Of a DNA stretch of 36,466 nucleotides, positions 1 through 7,702 are shown piece by piece; positions within the stretch are counted from its first letter, which is position 1, and the number at the start of each line of letters is the position of its first letter. The stretch is from Amoeboaphelidium occidentale (taxonomy: Eukaryota > Aphelidiomycota > Aphelidea). The stretch spans positions 1 through 36,466 of the forward strand of contig JALGPX010000034.1 in NCBI GenBank assembly GCA_023515795.1, given 5' to 3'. A program made the translations under genes and the position numbers. The notes under the pieces were generated by a model that searched no databases, was not told the DNA's origin, and worked only from the letters and a program-made list of their open reading frames with translations.

Positions 1-131
1 AGCTCATCACTGTAGTAATATGGTGATGGGTGCTTTCGTGTACAGTGTTTTTCTTGGAATTGATCAACGTAATTTTATATTTTGTTTTGATCGCGTTGCT
101 TACTTTCAGGAAAATACTGTAATAATAAAAA

Positions 132-659
132 ATGACTGAGAATACTCCAACAAAAAAAGATATCGAGAAAGCTGCCGATAATTTTTCCTCTGAAGACGAA
201 CAGGCTTACAATCCGTTGAAGAACAAGAATCTGTCCGCTACGCAGGCCCAGGCAGCTGAGATATCAAAGCTGTTCAAGAAAATCGACAAGGAACCTCAGC
301 AAGAACAAGTCTCCGTGAGCAAAACTAAAAGAGAAGAATTTGATCGTAAAATGGAAGCAAAGCGCAGGGCAAACTTGGAAAGGACGGAAAAGAACAGACG
401 AAAGAGGCAAAAGCGAAAGAAGGGAAAAGCTGAACAATCAAATGTTCCTTACGAAAGCGATGATAAACCTGAAGCTGATAAGAATATTTACGGTCCTGCA
501 TTCCCGGAAGAAAGCGAAGAACCAGAGGAGGCTGTCTTGGTGGTTAAAGTTGAACCAGCCGTTGAGTCTCCGAAAGTTGTCAAAGAAGAATCGATTCCGG
601 AAACTGTTCCAAAGAAGGCGAAGAAGGCTGCCGTCCGTTTGATAGAACATGACGATTAA
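132..659 (+). CDS. Basic coiled-coil nuclear-type protein, PRKRIP1 (DUF1168)-like
   Basis: Single-exon ORF of 175 aa. The ATG is preceded in frame by TAA at 126-128, so the start is firm. The middle (about residues 40-100) is a highly charged helix with the stretch EEFDRKMEAKRR and then RRKRQKRKKGK. This resembles the conserved EFQKRLE...KRRKKRQK block of PRKRIP1/DUF1168, a double-stranded-RNA-binding, spliceosome-associated family (family knowledge). The typical upstream GEFHVYR motif is not seen, so the match is partial. The ends are acidic and disordered, and the C-terminus has several VVK/VPKK repeats. A tract ending TACTTTCAG at 101-109 could be the 3' end of a 5'UTR intron. Function is inferred from the basic block only; any basic nuclear protein could look similar. 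Confidence 0.55.
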   Translation: MTENTPTKKDIEKAADNFSSEDEQAYNPLKNKNLSATQAQAAEISKLFKKIDKEPQQEQVSVSKTKREEFDRKMEAKRRANLERTEKNRRKRQKRKKGKAEQSNVPYESDDKPEADKNIYGPAFPEESEEPEEAVLVVKVEPAVESPKVVKEESIPETVPKKAKKAAVRLIEHDD

Positions 660-792
660 CTCTGCGCGTATGACCGCTCTGGTGTTGGAGGTTGTGTCAG
701 CCCTTTATCATTCTGCTGTAATGTTCAACCAGGCAGAAGGTGTTATGACTCAGTCACTCATCTAAAATGTCATTTATAAGGTTTGAAGTAAC

Positions 793-1605
793 ATGGAGCG
801 AATTCCAGCTGTGCTTGAGAATAATGGTGCGCTTCTTCATTTGTATGACATGCTTTTAGCGATTAAAACTAAGGTGTTGAAGTATTACAGGATTGGCCGT
901 TTGGTACTTCTTTGGACACTGCTTTTAGCTAGAGCTTTAATGACCGCATGTGCCGGCACTGGGTTTCATTCTTATTTTTTGCTTTGGGATAATTTTACCA
1001 GTATTTGGGATCAGCCGTTGCATTTTGCCGTATTTATGGCCATATTGTTCCGTGGCTTAGTAGATAAATTTTACTTCACGGAATACTTTGGTAAAGATAT
1101 GGAGAGGTATGATCACTATTTGGTGTACCAAAAAGCTGACGGAAGAAGGTCCTTCTTGCTGTGGTTCACTTGGGCTCTCCAGGTCTTTGACCTCACAATG
1201 GCACCTTCGCCAAATAATTTCTTGCGATACACATTCATGGTCGTAAGCATTATTTCTCTATTCGTACCCTTTTTGCTGACTTACGAGAATTTGATGGAGC
1301 TATATGGAGAGGCACCGACTGTTAATGTTCAAGTGCGCAGACAAAACCCAGCTGTAGTTCCCTTGGTCTGGAAGTCAAGGTTTCGCGAACTCCGACTGCT
1401 ACATGCCGGTGAAACTCCAGAGTGTTTAATTTGCAGAGAGCTTTATAAGTTTGGCGATGAAACGTGTAGATTGCCAACTTGCAAGCACCGTTATCACTAC
1501 GCTTGCTTGAAGGAATGGTGTAATGTCAGAAAAGTGTGCCCTTTATGTGAGGCGAGGATTCCTTGCGTCAATAAGGACGCAGTTGCAAGGTCCAAAAAGC
1601 AATAA
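793..1605 (+). CDS. Membrane RING-H2 E3 ubiquitin ligase (paralog 1)
   Basis: Intron-free 270-aa protein. Four or more hydrophobic segments (about residues 32-55, 70-90, 120-140 and 150-172) suggest a multi-pass membrane protein. A C-terminal RING-H2 finger spans residues 209-255. All eight ligands are present in C3H2C3 order: C-x2-C-x15-C-x-H-x2-H-x2-C-x10-C-x2-C, ending CPLCEARIPC. Such proteins are E2-recruiting ubiquitin ligases, often at the ER or other endomembranes (family knowledge). The next gene downstream has the same plan, the same ligand spacing and a similar ending, so the two are tandem paralogs. The architecture resembles RNFT1/2-type membrane RING proteins, but I cannot assign an ortholog. 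Substrate unknown. Confidence 0.85.
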   Translation: MERIPAVLENNGALLHLYDMLLAIKTKVLKYYRIGRLVLLWTLLLARALMTACAGTGFHSYFLLWDNFTSIWDQPLHFAVFMAILFRGLVDKFYFTEYFGKDMERYDHYLVYQKADGRRSFLLWFTWALQVFDLTMAPSPNNFLRYTFMVVSIISLFVPFLLTYENLMELYGEAPTVNVQVRRQNPAVVPLVWKSRFRELRLLHAGETPECLICRELYKFGDETCRLPTCKHRYHYACLKEWCNVRKVCPLCEARIPCVNKDAVARSKKQ

Positions 1606-1667
1606 ATTTTCAGATTTAACTTTGTTAGAACAGTTTATAACAGCGTGAAGTTGCGGGAAATGCTGGA

Positions 1668-1672
1668 CCAAT
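1668..1672 (+). promoter_or_regulatory. CCAAT box upstream of second RING gene
   Basis: CCAATCA lies 74 nt before the ATG of the second RING gene. CCAAT followed by A/C/T and A is the classic HAP/NF-Y binding context (known). Comparable boxes lie at similar distances before three other genes here. Confidence 0.35.
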
Positions 1673-1745
1673 CAATTATCGTTTGAGCAGCGAATCACTT
1701 CAATACATTACACAAACGCGCTGGAATGTTTACCACTTCTTTCTA

Positions 1746-2624
1746 ATGGACGTCAGTATCACAGTAAATGAAGACACACGACCTACCTCCGCAGTATCTG
1801 ATCATGCTGAGGAAAGCCGGTTTCAGACTATGATAACAAAAGTTAGAGCTGGACTGAAAAACGGAGCCGTAGAAAGCGTTAGGCTGGTTGCAATAATATT
1901 TCTGCTGATACGTGCATGTCAGTTCAGTTTGTTCGGAGCAGTCTTCGAATTGGGTATCTCCATTGGTATGGTTACACACTTCATGTCTCCTTTAAACATC
2001 TTCCCGTTGGTTGTTCAGTCTGTGAATGTGATCAGAGTATTTATTACTGGGTTTTATTACTATGAACTTCAGAAAGTTCAGGATGGAAGTGGACTGTTTG
2101 TTTTACTATTTGCTCGTGACACCGATGGAAGCATAAGACCATTCATGGTAATGCTCTGTGTGTTGCAAGTGTTCCTTTCTGCGTCAAGCGCATGGTTGAG
2201 TGATAGCTTTCTTTATGACTGCTGGATAATTGTTAACTCTGTTTCTGCAGTTGCACCGTTCCTAGCCTATGCAGCATTCAAACTCGGAATTTCAAGGTTC
2301 TTGCTAATTGATGAACCAATGTTCTCAGAACAAAGCGAAACTATTCAAGAGGAAACTACTCAAAGAGATCCAATAGTAGACATGTTTAATTTTAATCAAG
2401 AGGAATCTGGAATATCACAAGATGATGCTCGTTGCGCGATTTGCATAGAAGACTACCAGGAAAATGAAGTGCTATGCAAACTCCCTGAATGTCAGCATCA
2501 TTTTCACGAACAATGTCTGAATGAATGGGTTAGTCGGCGTCCTTTATGTCCTTTGTGTAAAGCAACAATACCATGCAAAGGCGATGTCGAAGAAGGCACG
2601 GCTGAAACAACCGAGGCACAATAG
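1746..2624 (+). CDS. Membrane RING-H2 E3 ubiquitin ligase (paralog 2)
   Basis: 292 aa from the first in-frame ATG at 1746. The ORF stays open upstream but only with TTG, so 1746 is chosen. Hydrophobic segments at about residues 40-60, 63-85, 88-110, 130-150 and 157-180 indicate a multi-pass membrane protein. The RING-H2 finger (about 229-273) has all eight ligands with exactly the spacing of the preceding gene (C-x2-C-x15-C-x-H-x2-H-x2-C-x10-C-x2-C) and ends CPLCKATIPC. An acidic linker precedes the RING and the tail is acidic. Predicted role: membrane-anchored ubiquitin ligase, probably derived from the same duplication as its neighbour. The membrane part is much more diverged than the RING, which suggests an old duplication or different substrates. 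Confidence 0.85.
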   Translation: MDVSITVNEDTRPTSAVSDHAEESRFQTMITKVRAGLKNGAVESVRLVAIIFLLIRACQFSLFGAVFELGISIGMVTHFMSPLNIFPLVVQSVNVIRVFITGFYYYELQKVQDGSGLFVLLFARDTDGSIRPFMVMLCVLQVFLSASSAWLSDSFLYDCWIIVNSVSAVAPFLAYAAFKLGISRFLLIDEPMFSEQSETIQEETTQRDPIVDMFNFNQEESGISQDDARCAICIEDYQENEVLCKLPECQHHFHEQCLNEWVSRRPLCPLCKATIPCKGDVEEGTAETTEAQ

Positions 2625-2751
2625 TTTACGAGTTCGCCAGAACTCTTTAGTATTTAAGCTTTCAAAGATGATAATAAATTCTCTAATTTCCGTTAGAAGT
2701 TCTTGTGTGAACCTCTTTGTGATTTTGAAAACTCACACAACAAGTTGTCTG

Positions 2752-4671
2752 ATGGAGACCTTCCAAGAAATATTTCAAACAGAATGCAAAAGACAGAACA
2801 TCGAACCTCTCAATGCAGTTTTGAAGGGTTTAGCTATGAAAAGATCACTCATCAGTGACTACACTAATGATCAAGTGAAATCCACTTCAACTGTTTCAGC
2901 TTCAAATCAAACCTATCCAAATGAATTGAATCTACAGGGACAGACGATTCCTCTAAAAGTATCAAAAGCATTGGCAACTGCCTTAGAGAATGATAAAGTG
3001 TTCACCAGAGTCCTTTTGGGTGATACTTTACTTGGAGATGATGGATGCATAGTTCTATCAGAAGCATTAAAAAAGAATGATACAATTGAAGTATTGGAAC
3101 TGAAAGGGAACAATATCAGATCAGATGGTGCTATAGCTTTGGGCAAAATGTTGAAAGTAAATCAGAGTATTAAAACGTTGGTTCTTGAATGGAACTGTCT
3201 TGGTATTTGGGAATCTGGTTTTCAAGGTCTTGTTGAGCCATTGAGCATGAATAGTACCTTAGAAGATTTGGATTTACGGAATAACAGAATTGGTCCTAAT
3301 GGAGGCGTTTATCTGGCAAAGCATCTCAAGTCCAATACTGGCCTCAAGAGAGTTGACTTGCGATGGAACGCTCTGGGTTTAATTGGTAGCAGAGCTTTAC
3401 TTGATGCTTTGAAGTGGAATCAGACGTTGTTGTATTTAGATTTAGCTGGTAATGATATTCCTGATGATATTGGCAAAGCAATCGAAATGGCTTTGGATCG
3501 TAACCGTGAACGAGAAAGACTAGGAAAAGAGAGTGTAACAAAGGCAATGTTTTTGTCAAGTACAATTCAGCAGATATCTGTTGAACACGAAGAGAATATT
3601 CAAGCCTTAAGAAACAAGCTCATGCTTACAGAGGTAGAAAGCAAGTCATTGAATGAGAAATTGAATGTTGCTTCTGATGAGTTGGACCATACTCATGCAG
3701 CGTATAAAATATTGCAAGCAAAGCTCAATGAAGAGAAGATTCTACGAGAGAAGTTGAATGAGAAATATGATGATTTAGAAACTTCAATTTTGAGAGAAAG
3801 AAAGGATTTCACTGAACGTTGTCAAAGTCTGTTACACGATCTTGTGAAAGAAAGAGAGCAGAGAGCACGCATGGAGGATGACTACTCTAAAAGTATCCGC
3901 GACTTCAAAGAAAAGATCTTGAGCCAAGATGCAGCTATCAAACAAAGCGAGTTGAATGTTGAACTTGCTTCCCGTGAGAAGGCTGCGATTCAGCAAGAGA
4001 ATGAGAAGCTTCGTGCGCAGCTTCTTGCCATTAACTCGGAGAAAGATGGTAATACTGTTCCCGATGAAGTTCTTTATTTTGTAGAACATGTTCATAGAAT
4101 GAGTGCGTCGGTGAGGAGAGACTTGGATAGAGTCAATGAGGAAAACTCAGAGTTGAATAGAAGACTGGAAATGAAAGACAGACAGTTAGCTGAGATGCAA
4201 GAAAAGATGAGAGCTTTAAATGCTGAGACTGAGAATCGATTCCGATCTATGGAACAATCAATACGACAAGAAGAAAATAATAGGAGACAGGAATTGATTA
4301 ACCGTCTGAATTCACTTGCTCAACAAAGAGATCAGATTCAAGCAACGCTTATGGCTCAATTAACAACTGCAAAGCAGGAATATCAAGATTTAGAAATCAA
4401 ATTGAACGCTGAGAAAAATGAGGCAGAAAAGTTGAAAGCACATGTAGCTGAACTGTCAAAGCAAGCCTTCTCTGAGCGTTCCTTGAGAGATAAATGTGAG
4501 CAAATCGAAGAAGAGAACTCCAAATACAAACGTGAATTGGCGAAAATGTACAAAAAGTTGGACAAGTATAGACAAGAAGAAGTGAGTCGAGCAAAGCAAT
4601 TAGAGCGCGCTATAGTTGGATACGTCAAGACCGTAGAAAAATCAAACGATCGACTAGACGTAAAAGAATAG
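2752..4671 (+). CDS. LRRC45: LRRC45-like leucine-rich repeat coiled-coil protein
   Basis: 639 aa; human LRRC45 is about 670 aa. The ORF is open further upstream into the RING gene, but the ATG at 2752 (METFQEIF) matches the family N-terminus. Residues about 50-250 hold ribonuclease-inhibitor-type LRRs, with signature repeats LEWNCLGIWES, LDLRNNRIGPNG, VDLRWNALGLIG and LDLAGNDIPDD, which align with the human protein. Residues about 265-625 form a long coiled coil, and the terminal AIVGYVKTV also matches. LRRC45 is a centriole/centrosome linker and basal-body protein needed for ciliogenesis in animals (known). With TMEM231 at 20.7-21.7 kb it indicates a centriole- and flagellum-bearing organism. 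Intron-free. Confidence 0.9.
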   Translation: METFQEIFQTECKRQNIEPLNAVLKGLAMKRSLISDYTNDQVKSTSTVSASNQTYPNELNLQGQTIPLKVSKALATALENDKVFTRVLLGDTLLGDDGCIVLSEALKKNDTIEVLELKGNNIRSDGAIALGKMLKVNQSIKTLVLEWNCLGIWESGFQGLVEPLSMNSTLEDLDLRNNRIGPNGGVYLAKHLKSNTGLKRVDLRWNALGLIGSRALLDALKWNQTLLYLDLAGNDIPDDIGKAIEMALDRNRERERLGKESVTKAMFLSSTIQQISVEHEENIQALRNKLMLTEVESKSLNEKLNVASDELDHTHAAYKILQAKLNEEKILREKLNEKYDDLETSILRERKDFTERCQSLLHDLVKEREQRARMEDDYSKSIRDFKEKILSQDAAIKQSELNVELASREKAAIQQENEKLRAQLLAINSEKDGNTVPDEVLYFVEHVHRMSASVRRDLDRVNEENSELNRRLEMKDRQLAEMQEKMRALNAETENRFRSMEQSIRQEENNRRQELINRLNSLAQQRDQIQATLMAQLTTAKQEYQDLEIKLNAEKNEAEKLKAHVAELSKQAFSERSLRDKCEQIEEENSKYKRELAKMYKKLDKYRQEEVSRAKQLERAIVGYVKTVEKSNDRLDVKE

Positions 4672-4798
4672 ATTTTTCTGAAAGACGAGCAAATAGATAC
4701 AACATCATGTCACATATCATTTTCTGTCACGCCTTAAGTAATCCAAAGATCCGCAGTTTCTTAGGAAGTGCAACCTTGCAACACGATTTCAGCTTTTG

Positions 4799-4803
4799 AT
4801 TGG
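4799..4803 (-). promoter_or_regulatory. Inverted CCAAT box
   Basis: TGATTGG on the plus strand reads CCAATCA on the minus strand. It sits 75-79 nt before the ATG at 4878. It is a candidate HAP/NF-Y site, supported by similar boxes upstream of other genes in the window. Confidence 0.35.
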
Positions 4804-4877
4804 CTGTTTCAACTTATGGATCTTGAAGCGTGAACTTTAAATTGGCAAACAAAATATATTCTTTTCATAATTTGAGA

Positions 4878-5321
4878 ATGCATGAACATATCAAGTTGCC
4901 CTTCCGTATCGACACATCAGCAACTGCTATGAAGGATATCGATCTTCCATTGAAAAGTCCTTTGAAGGCAAAGCATTTGCAACCAGAAAACTTTAATCAT
5001 GTTGCTGTATCTCCAACTGTCCGTACTAATGCTCCAACTCCTCCAAATACTCCCATCAAAACTACTTGCCCTCAATTGCCAAGTCCTGCTGGAGATGTTG
5101 AATCTGAGAATATCAACAATTTGTTGCCTGTACCAGAAACTGGCACTCTGAGAGCAAGCACGTATCCTGTCACAAGATATCCCCAAAATACCCCATTAAG
5201 TCCAAGAGCTGGTAATGTACAAAAGAGACAAAAGTTGGCAGTTACAATTGATGAAACGAAGCGCAGACCTGTTGATCCTATGCGCTTGATGTCAGCTTTG
5301 GATAATGTCTGCACAGATTAG
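4878..5321 (+). CDS. Small disordered protein with CDK-type S/T-P sites
   Basis: 147 aa from the ATG at 4878. The open frame extends upstream only through a GTG; a later in-frame ATG (MKDIDLPL) is an alternative start. No known domain is recognised. The protein is proline- and serine-rich, with at least six S/T-P sites: SPLK, SPTV, TPPNTPIK, LPSPAG, NTPLSPR. SPLK and TPIK fit the full CDK consensus S/T-P-x-K/R. A basic stretch VQKRQK could be a nuclear localisation signal. The C-terminus (PMRLMSALDNVCTD) looks like a short amphipathic helix and may be a binding motif. A small intrinsically disordered cell-cycle phospho-regulator would fit, but this is inference. An AATAAA lies 6 nt after the stop. 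Confidence 0.6.
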   Translation: MHEHIKLPFRIDTSATAMKDIDLPLKSPLKAKHLQPENFNHVAVSPTVRTNAPTPPNTPIKTTCPQLPSPAGDVESENINNLLPVPETGTLRASTYPVTRYPQNTPLSPRAGNVQKRQKLAVTIDETKRRPVDPMRLMSALDNVCTD

Positions 5322-5326
5322 TTATG

Positions 5327-5332
5327 AATAAA
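5327..5332 (+). terminator. Poly(A) signal AATAAA
   Basis: Canonical AATAAA 6 nt after the stop of the preceding small gene, followed by a T-rich stretch. The next gene (ITPA) starts 37 nt further on, so the 3' UTR must be very short or overlap the ITPA leader. Confidence 0.5.
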
Positions 5333-5368
5333 ACGTTTTTAATTTCCTCGCATCTTTCTATTGCCAAG

Positions 5369-6031
5369 ATGATCACATTTGTAACGGGTAATCAAAAGAA
5401 GTTGGAAGAAGTTCAGCAGATAATTGGAACATCCATTGACATTAAGTCAAAGAAGCTGGACCGTAACCATAACAATTATCATCTCTGACACGTAGTTCCG
5501 GAGTTACAAGGCGAGCCAGTTGATATCGCGATACAGAAATGCAAAGAAGCTATGAAGCATGTAAGAAAGAAATGATGATATCGTTAAACTACGCTTTCCT
5601 GTAGATTGATGGTATCGTTATTACAGAAGATACTTGTCTATGCTTTGAGGCATTAAAAGGCTTGCCTGGACCATACATCAAATGGTTCTTGCAGAAATTA
5701 GGGCACGAAGGCTTGAACAATTTACTCAAAGGATTCGAAGACAAGAAAGCTTATGCACTGTGCATATTCGCTTTAGGAATACCTGGAAAGGAACCAATTG
5801 TGTTTGAAGGCAGAACTGATGGAAGAATCGTTCCAGCGCGTGGTCCAAAAGATTTCGGATGGTAACGTTGCAGCGTTCAGAGTTATTAAATGTAGGGATC
5901 CAATATTTCAAGCTGAAGGGTTTGAGCAGACATACGCTGAAATGCCAAAAGATGTCAAGAACACAATATCACACAGATATCGTTCATTGGCCAAGCTTCG
6001 TGAGTATCTCCAACAAGAAGGAATAAACTGA
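5369..6031 (+). CDS. ITPA: Inosine triphosphate pyrophosphatase (ITPase/Ham1)
   Basis: Four exons: 5369-5462, 5496-5560, 5605-5861, 5896-6031. The introns are 33, 44 and 34 nt. Joined, they give 183 aa in one frame; human ITPA is 194 aa. The enzyme hydrolyses ITP, dITP and XTP to monophosphates and keeps deaminated purines out of DNA and RNA (known). Motifs seen: [11 protein letters not shown] near the N-terminus, KLDLPELQGEP spanning intron 1, [26 protein letters not shown] spanning intron 3, EQTYAEMPK and SHRYRSL. Each splice restores a family-conserved residue string, so the junctions are well supported. The second intron ends CTGTAG; the first carries a CTGAC branch-like site 7 nt from its end. 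These are among the shortest introns in the window. Confidence 0.95.
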
Positions 6032-6129
6032 TATGTGAATTAATGAAGTTCACTTGGAAGACGCTTCTATAATCAGAAAGCACTTCATACGCCTTGCGAC
6101 ATTGTTTTACGACTTGTGATTTCGTTGTG

Positions 6130-7431
6130 ATGTTCCTTCCACCAGAAATTATTCAAGAGATTTGCCTCCATGCAGACAGAGAGACTCACTGGCTTCTGAT
6201 AAGCACAAAGGCTCGAGTATTCTTATTTCTTTATGATCCGAAATGGCTCTTACGGTGGTATCGGCATAATGGTTTAGGGAAATGTATGAGTTATCATTTA
6301 TCGCTGTGTTACGAAGAGTTAAATCCTGTTCTTCTGGAAGGCATTTTACTGGAAGCCTTGCCGCAGTACAAAAAGGGTCAGCACTACGCTTTTCATTTCT
6401 TTCTTAGTACGGCGATATCATTGCAACTCACTGATGTTATGAAGAGTGTTGTTTCAAAGATAGATTTGAGTCACAACACCGTCTACCGGTACTTGGTAGA
6501 GTTCATAATTACAGAGGCAAGATATGATTACAGCAAGGAAGTGTTTCGTTTTGCGGCTGATAAGTTTCCTGATGTTGCAAGGTCCTCTGTAGAGTTCCCT
6601 GATGCAAGTATAGCAAACAGGATTCCGCTCTTGTCTGAGCCCTTGTGTAGCTGCGAGGATTATTTGACCAGAAGGGCTAAACGGAGTCTTTACAATCTTC
6701 TCATATCTAATCCGCATCCGAAAAACATTCCTCGTCATATCGTTCATTATTTCACTCTGTTCGCAGATGATACTTCACGACTTGGAAAGCTGAAACGATT
6801 ATGTTATGAAAGAGCAGATGAAAAGGGGTTCTTGATTAGTTTTCTTGATGCTAAAGATTCTGCTGATCGTTTCATTTTGTTATTTCGAGAGTTCGATCCA
6901 TGGCGTCACGGGAGAGATGAGACAATTCTTCGTTATTCCAAATTACTTGAGAAAATATTCGCTGAAGATCCATCAAGGGTTCTTATTGATAAGGTTATAT
7001 CATGTTGTCATCAAAAATGCGAAAGGCCAATTGTGCTGAATAGTATCGCTTACTTGATGATATACAGCGAGAATAGCAAGGATCTTTACTCGCATTTGTT
7101 AAATAAGATCGACGGAGATATTGATAGTTATTACAATGACGTACCTACCTTCACGTTTTATCATGGACTCCTGTCAACTTTGCTGGATCATGGTAAATGT
7201 GCCGATGAAATTGTAATACTTTTGAGATCCGGTAAGAGGTCCAAAGTTGACTTTAAAGGACCTCAAGGGTATCCTTACTATATGAAGAATGCGCGGACTG
7301 AACAGGGAAAGCAAAATTTCATTGAAGCACTAGCGATCGTAGAAGGACACGACTATTTAAAGTATCTTACTGAGGCAACCAGCTATGAAACATTGAATGA
7401 CCAAGATACTGATGAAGCGAGTGTTGACTGA
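6130..7431 (+). CDS. Hypothetical F-box-like protein
   Basis: 433 aa from the ATG at 6130; the frame is open upstream only from a TTG. The first 40 residues (LPPEIIQEICLHAD, then LLISTKARVFLFLY) fit the F-box-like pattern of LPxEhhxxI followed by a hydrophobic helix. F-box proteins bring targets to SCF ubiquitin ligases through Skp1 (known). The rest is predicted alpha-helical, with repeated segments of about 30-40 residues and scattered cysteines (CSCED, CCHQKC) but no regular zinc motif. I recognise no substrate-binding repeat (no WD40, LRR or clear ankyrin). The C-terminus is acidic. Alternative: a lineage-specific helical protein without a real F-box. Confidence 0.65.
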   Translation: MFLPPEIIQEICLHADRETHWLLISTKARVFLFLYDPKWLLRWYRHNGLGKCMSYHLSLCYEELNPVLLEGILLEALPQYKKGQHYAFHFFLSTAISLQLTDVMKSVVSKIDLSHNTVYRYLVEFIITEARYDYSKEVFRFAADKFPDVARSSVEFPDASIANRIPLLSEPLCSCEDYLTRRAKRSLYNLLISNPHPKNIPRHIVHYFTLFADDTSRLGKLKRLCYERADEKGFLISFLDAKDSADRFILLFREFDPWRHGRDETILRYSKLLEKIFAEDPSRVLIDKVISCCHQKCERPIVLNSIAYLMIYSENSKDLYSHLLNKIDGDIDSYYNDVPTFTFYHGLLSTLLDHGKCADEIVILLRSGKRSKVDFKGPQGYPYYMKNARTEQGKQNFIEALAIVEGHDYLKYLTEATSYETLNDQDTDEASVD

Positions 7432-7702
7432 ACGGGTAAAACGCATGCTATTTTGTTTTTTTGTCAAGTGTAAACTAGAGGTCTGCGACATTGACTTAGA
7501 GCTACTACGGTCCATCAATTCGGTTTTAATAGACTTTCTCACAGTTCTTGAAAATTCTTTCTTTCTTTAAAGGAGGTATGTAGCATTCTGGCCTGCATGG
7601 TTTCAGTCTTTCCCCTGAACACGTCGCTTCGGCAATCCACGCTGCGATCGACATCAAAGCCATGAAGATCAACAACGCCTGAATATTTCTTGTCATTAAC
7701 GA
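7432..7702 (+). other. Intergenic spacer, no gene seen
   Basis: 271 bp between the F-box-like gene and the C2H2 gene. It holds T-rich and CTTT-rich stretches (around 7558-7568) but no ORF with coding character, no tRNA-like fold and no clear CCAAT or TATA box. It is probably the 3' UTR of one gene plus the promoter of the next, and is one of the longest non-coding gaps here. Confidence 0.5.

Noticed and set aside
340-650. Overlapping ORFs on both strands inside the first gene
   Set aside because: Shadow frames of a lysine/glutamate-rich gene with no family match.
1683-1745. N-terminal extension of the second RING gene
   Set aside because: Open only from TTG; a nuclear gene should start at ATG, and the extension has no conserved feature.
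2521-2751. Upstream extension of the LRRC45 frame overlapping the RING gene
   Set aside because: The frame overlaps the RING coding region on the same strand; METFQEIF at 2752 matches the LRRC45 N-terminus.
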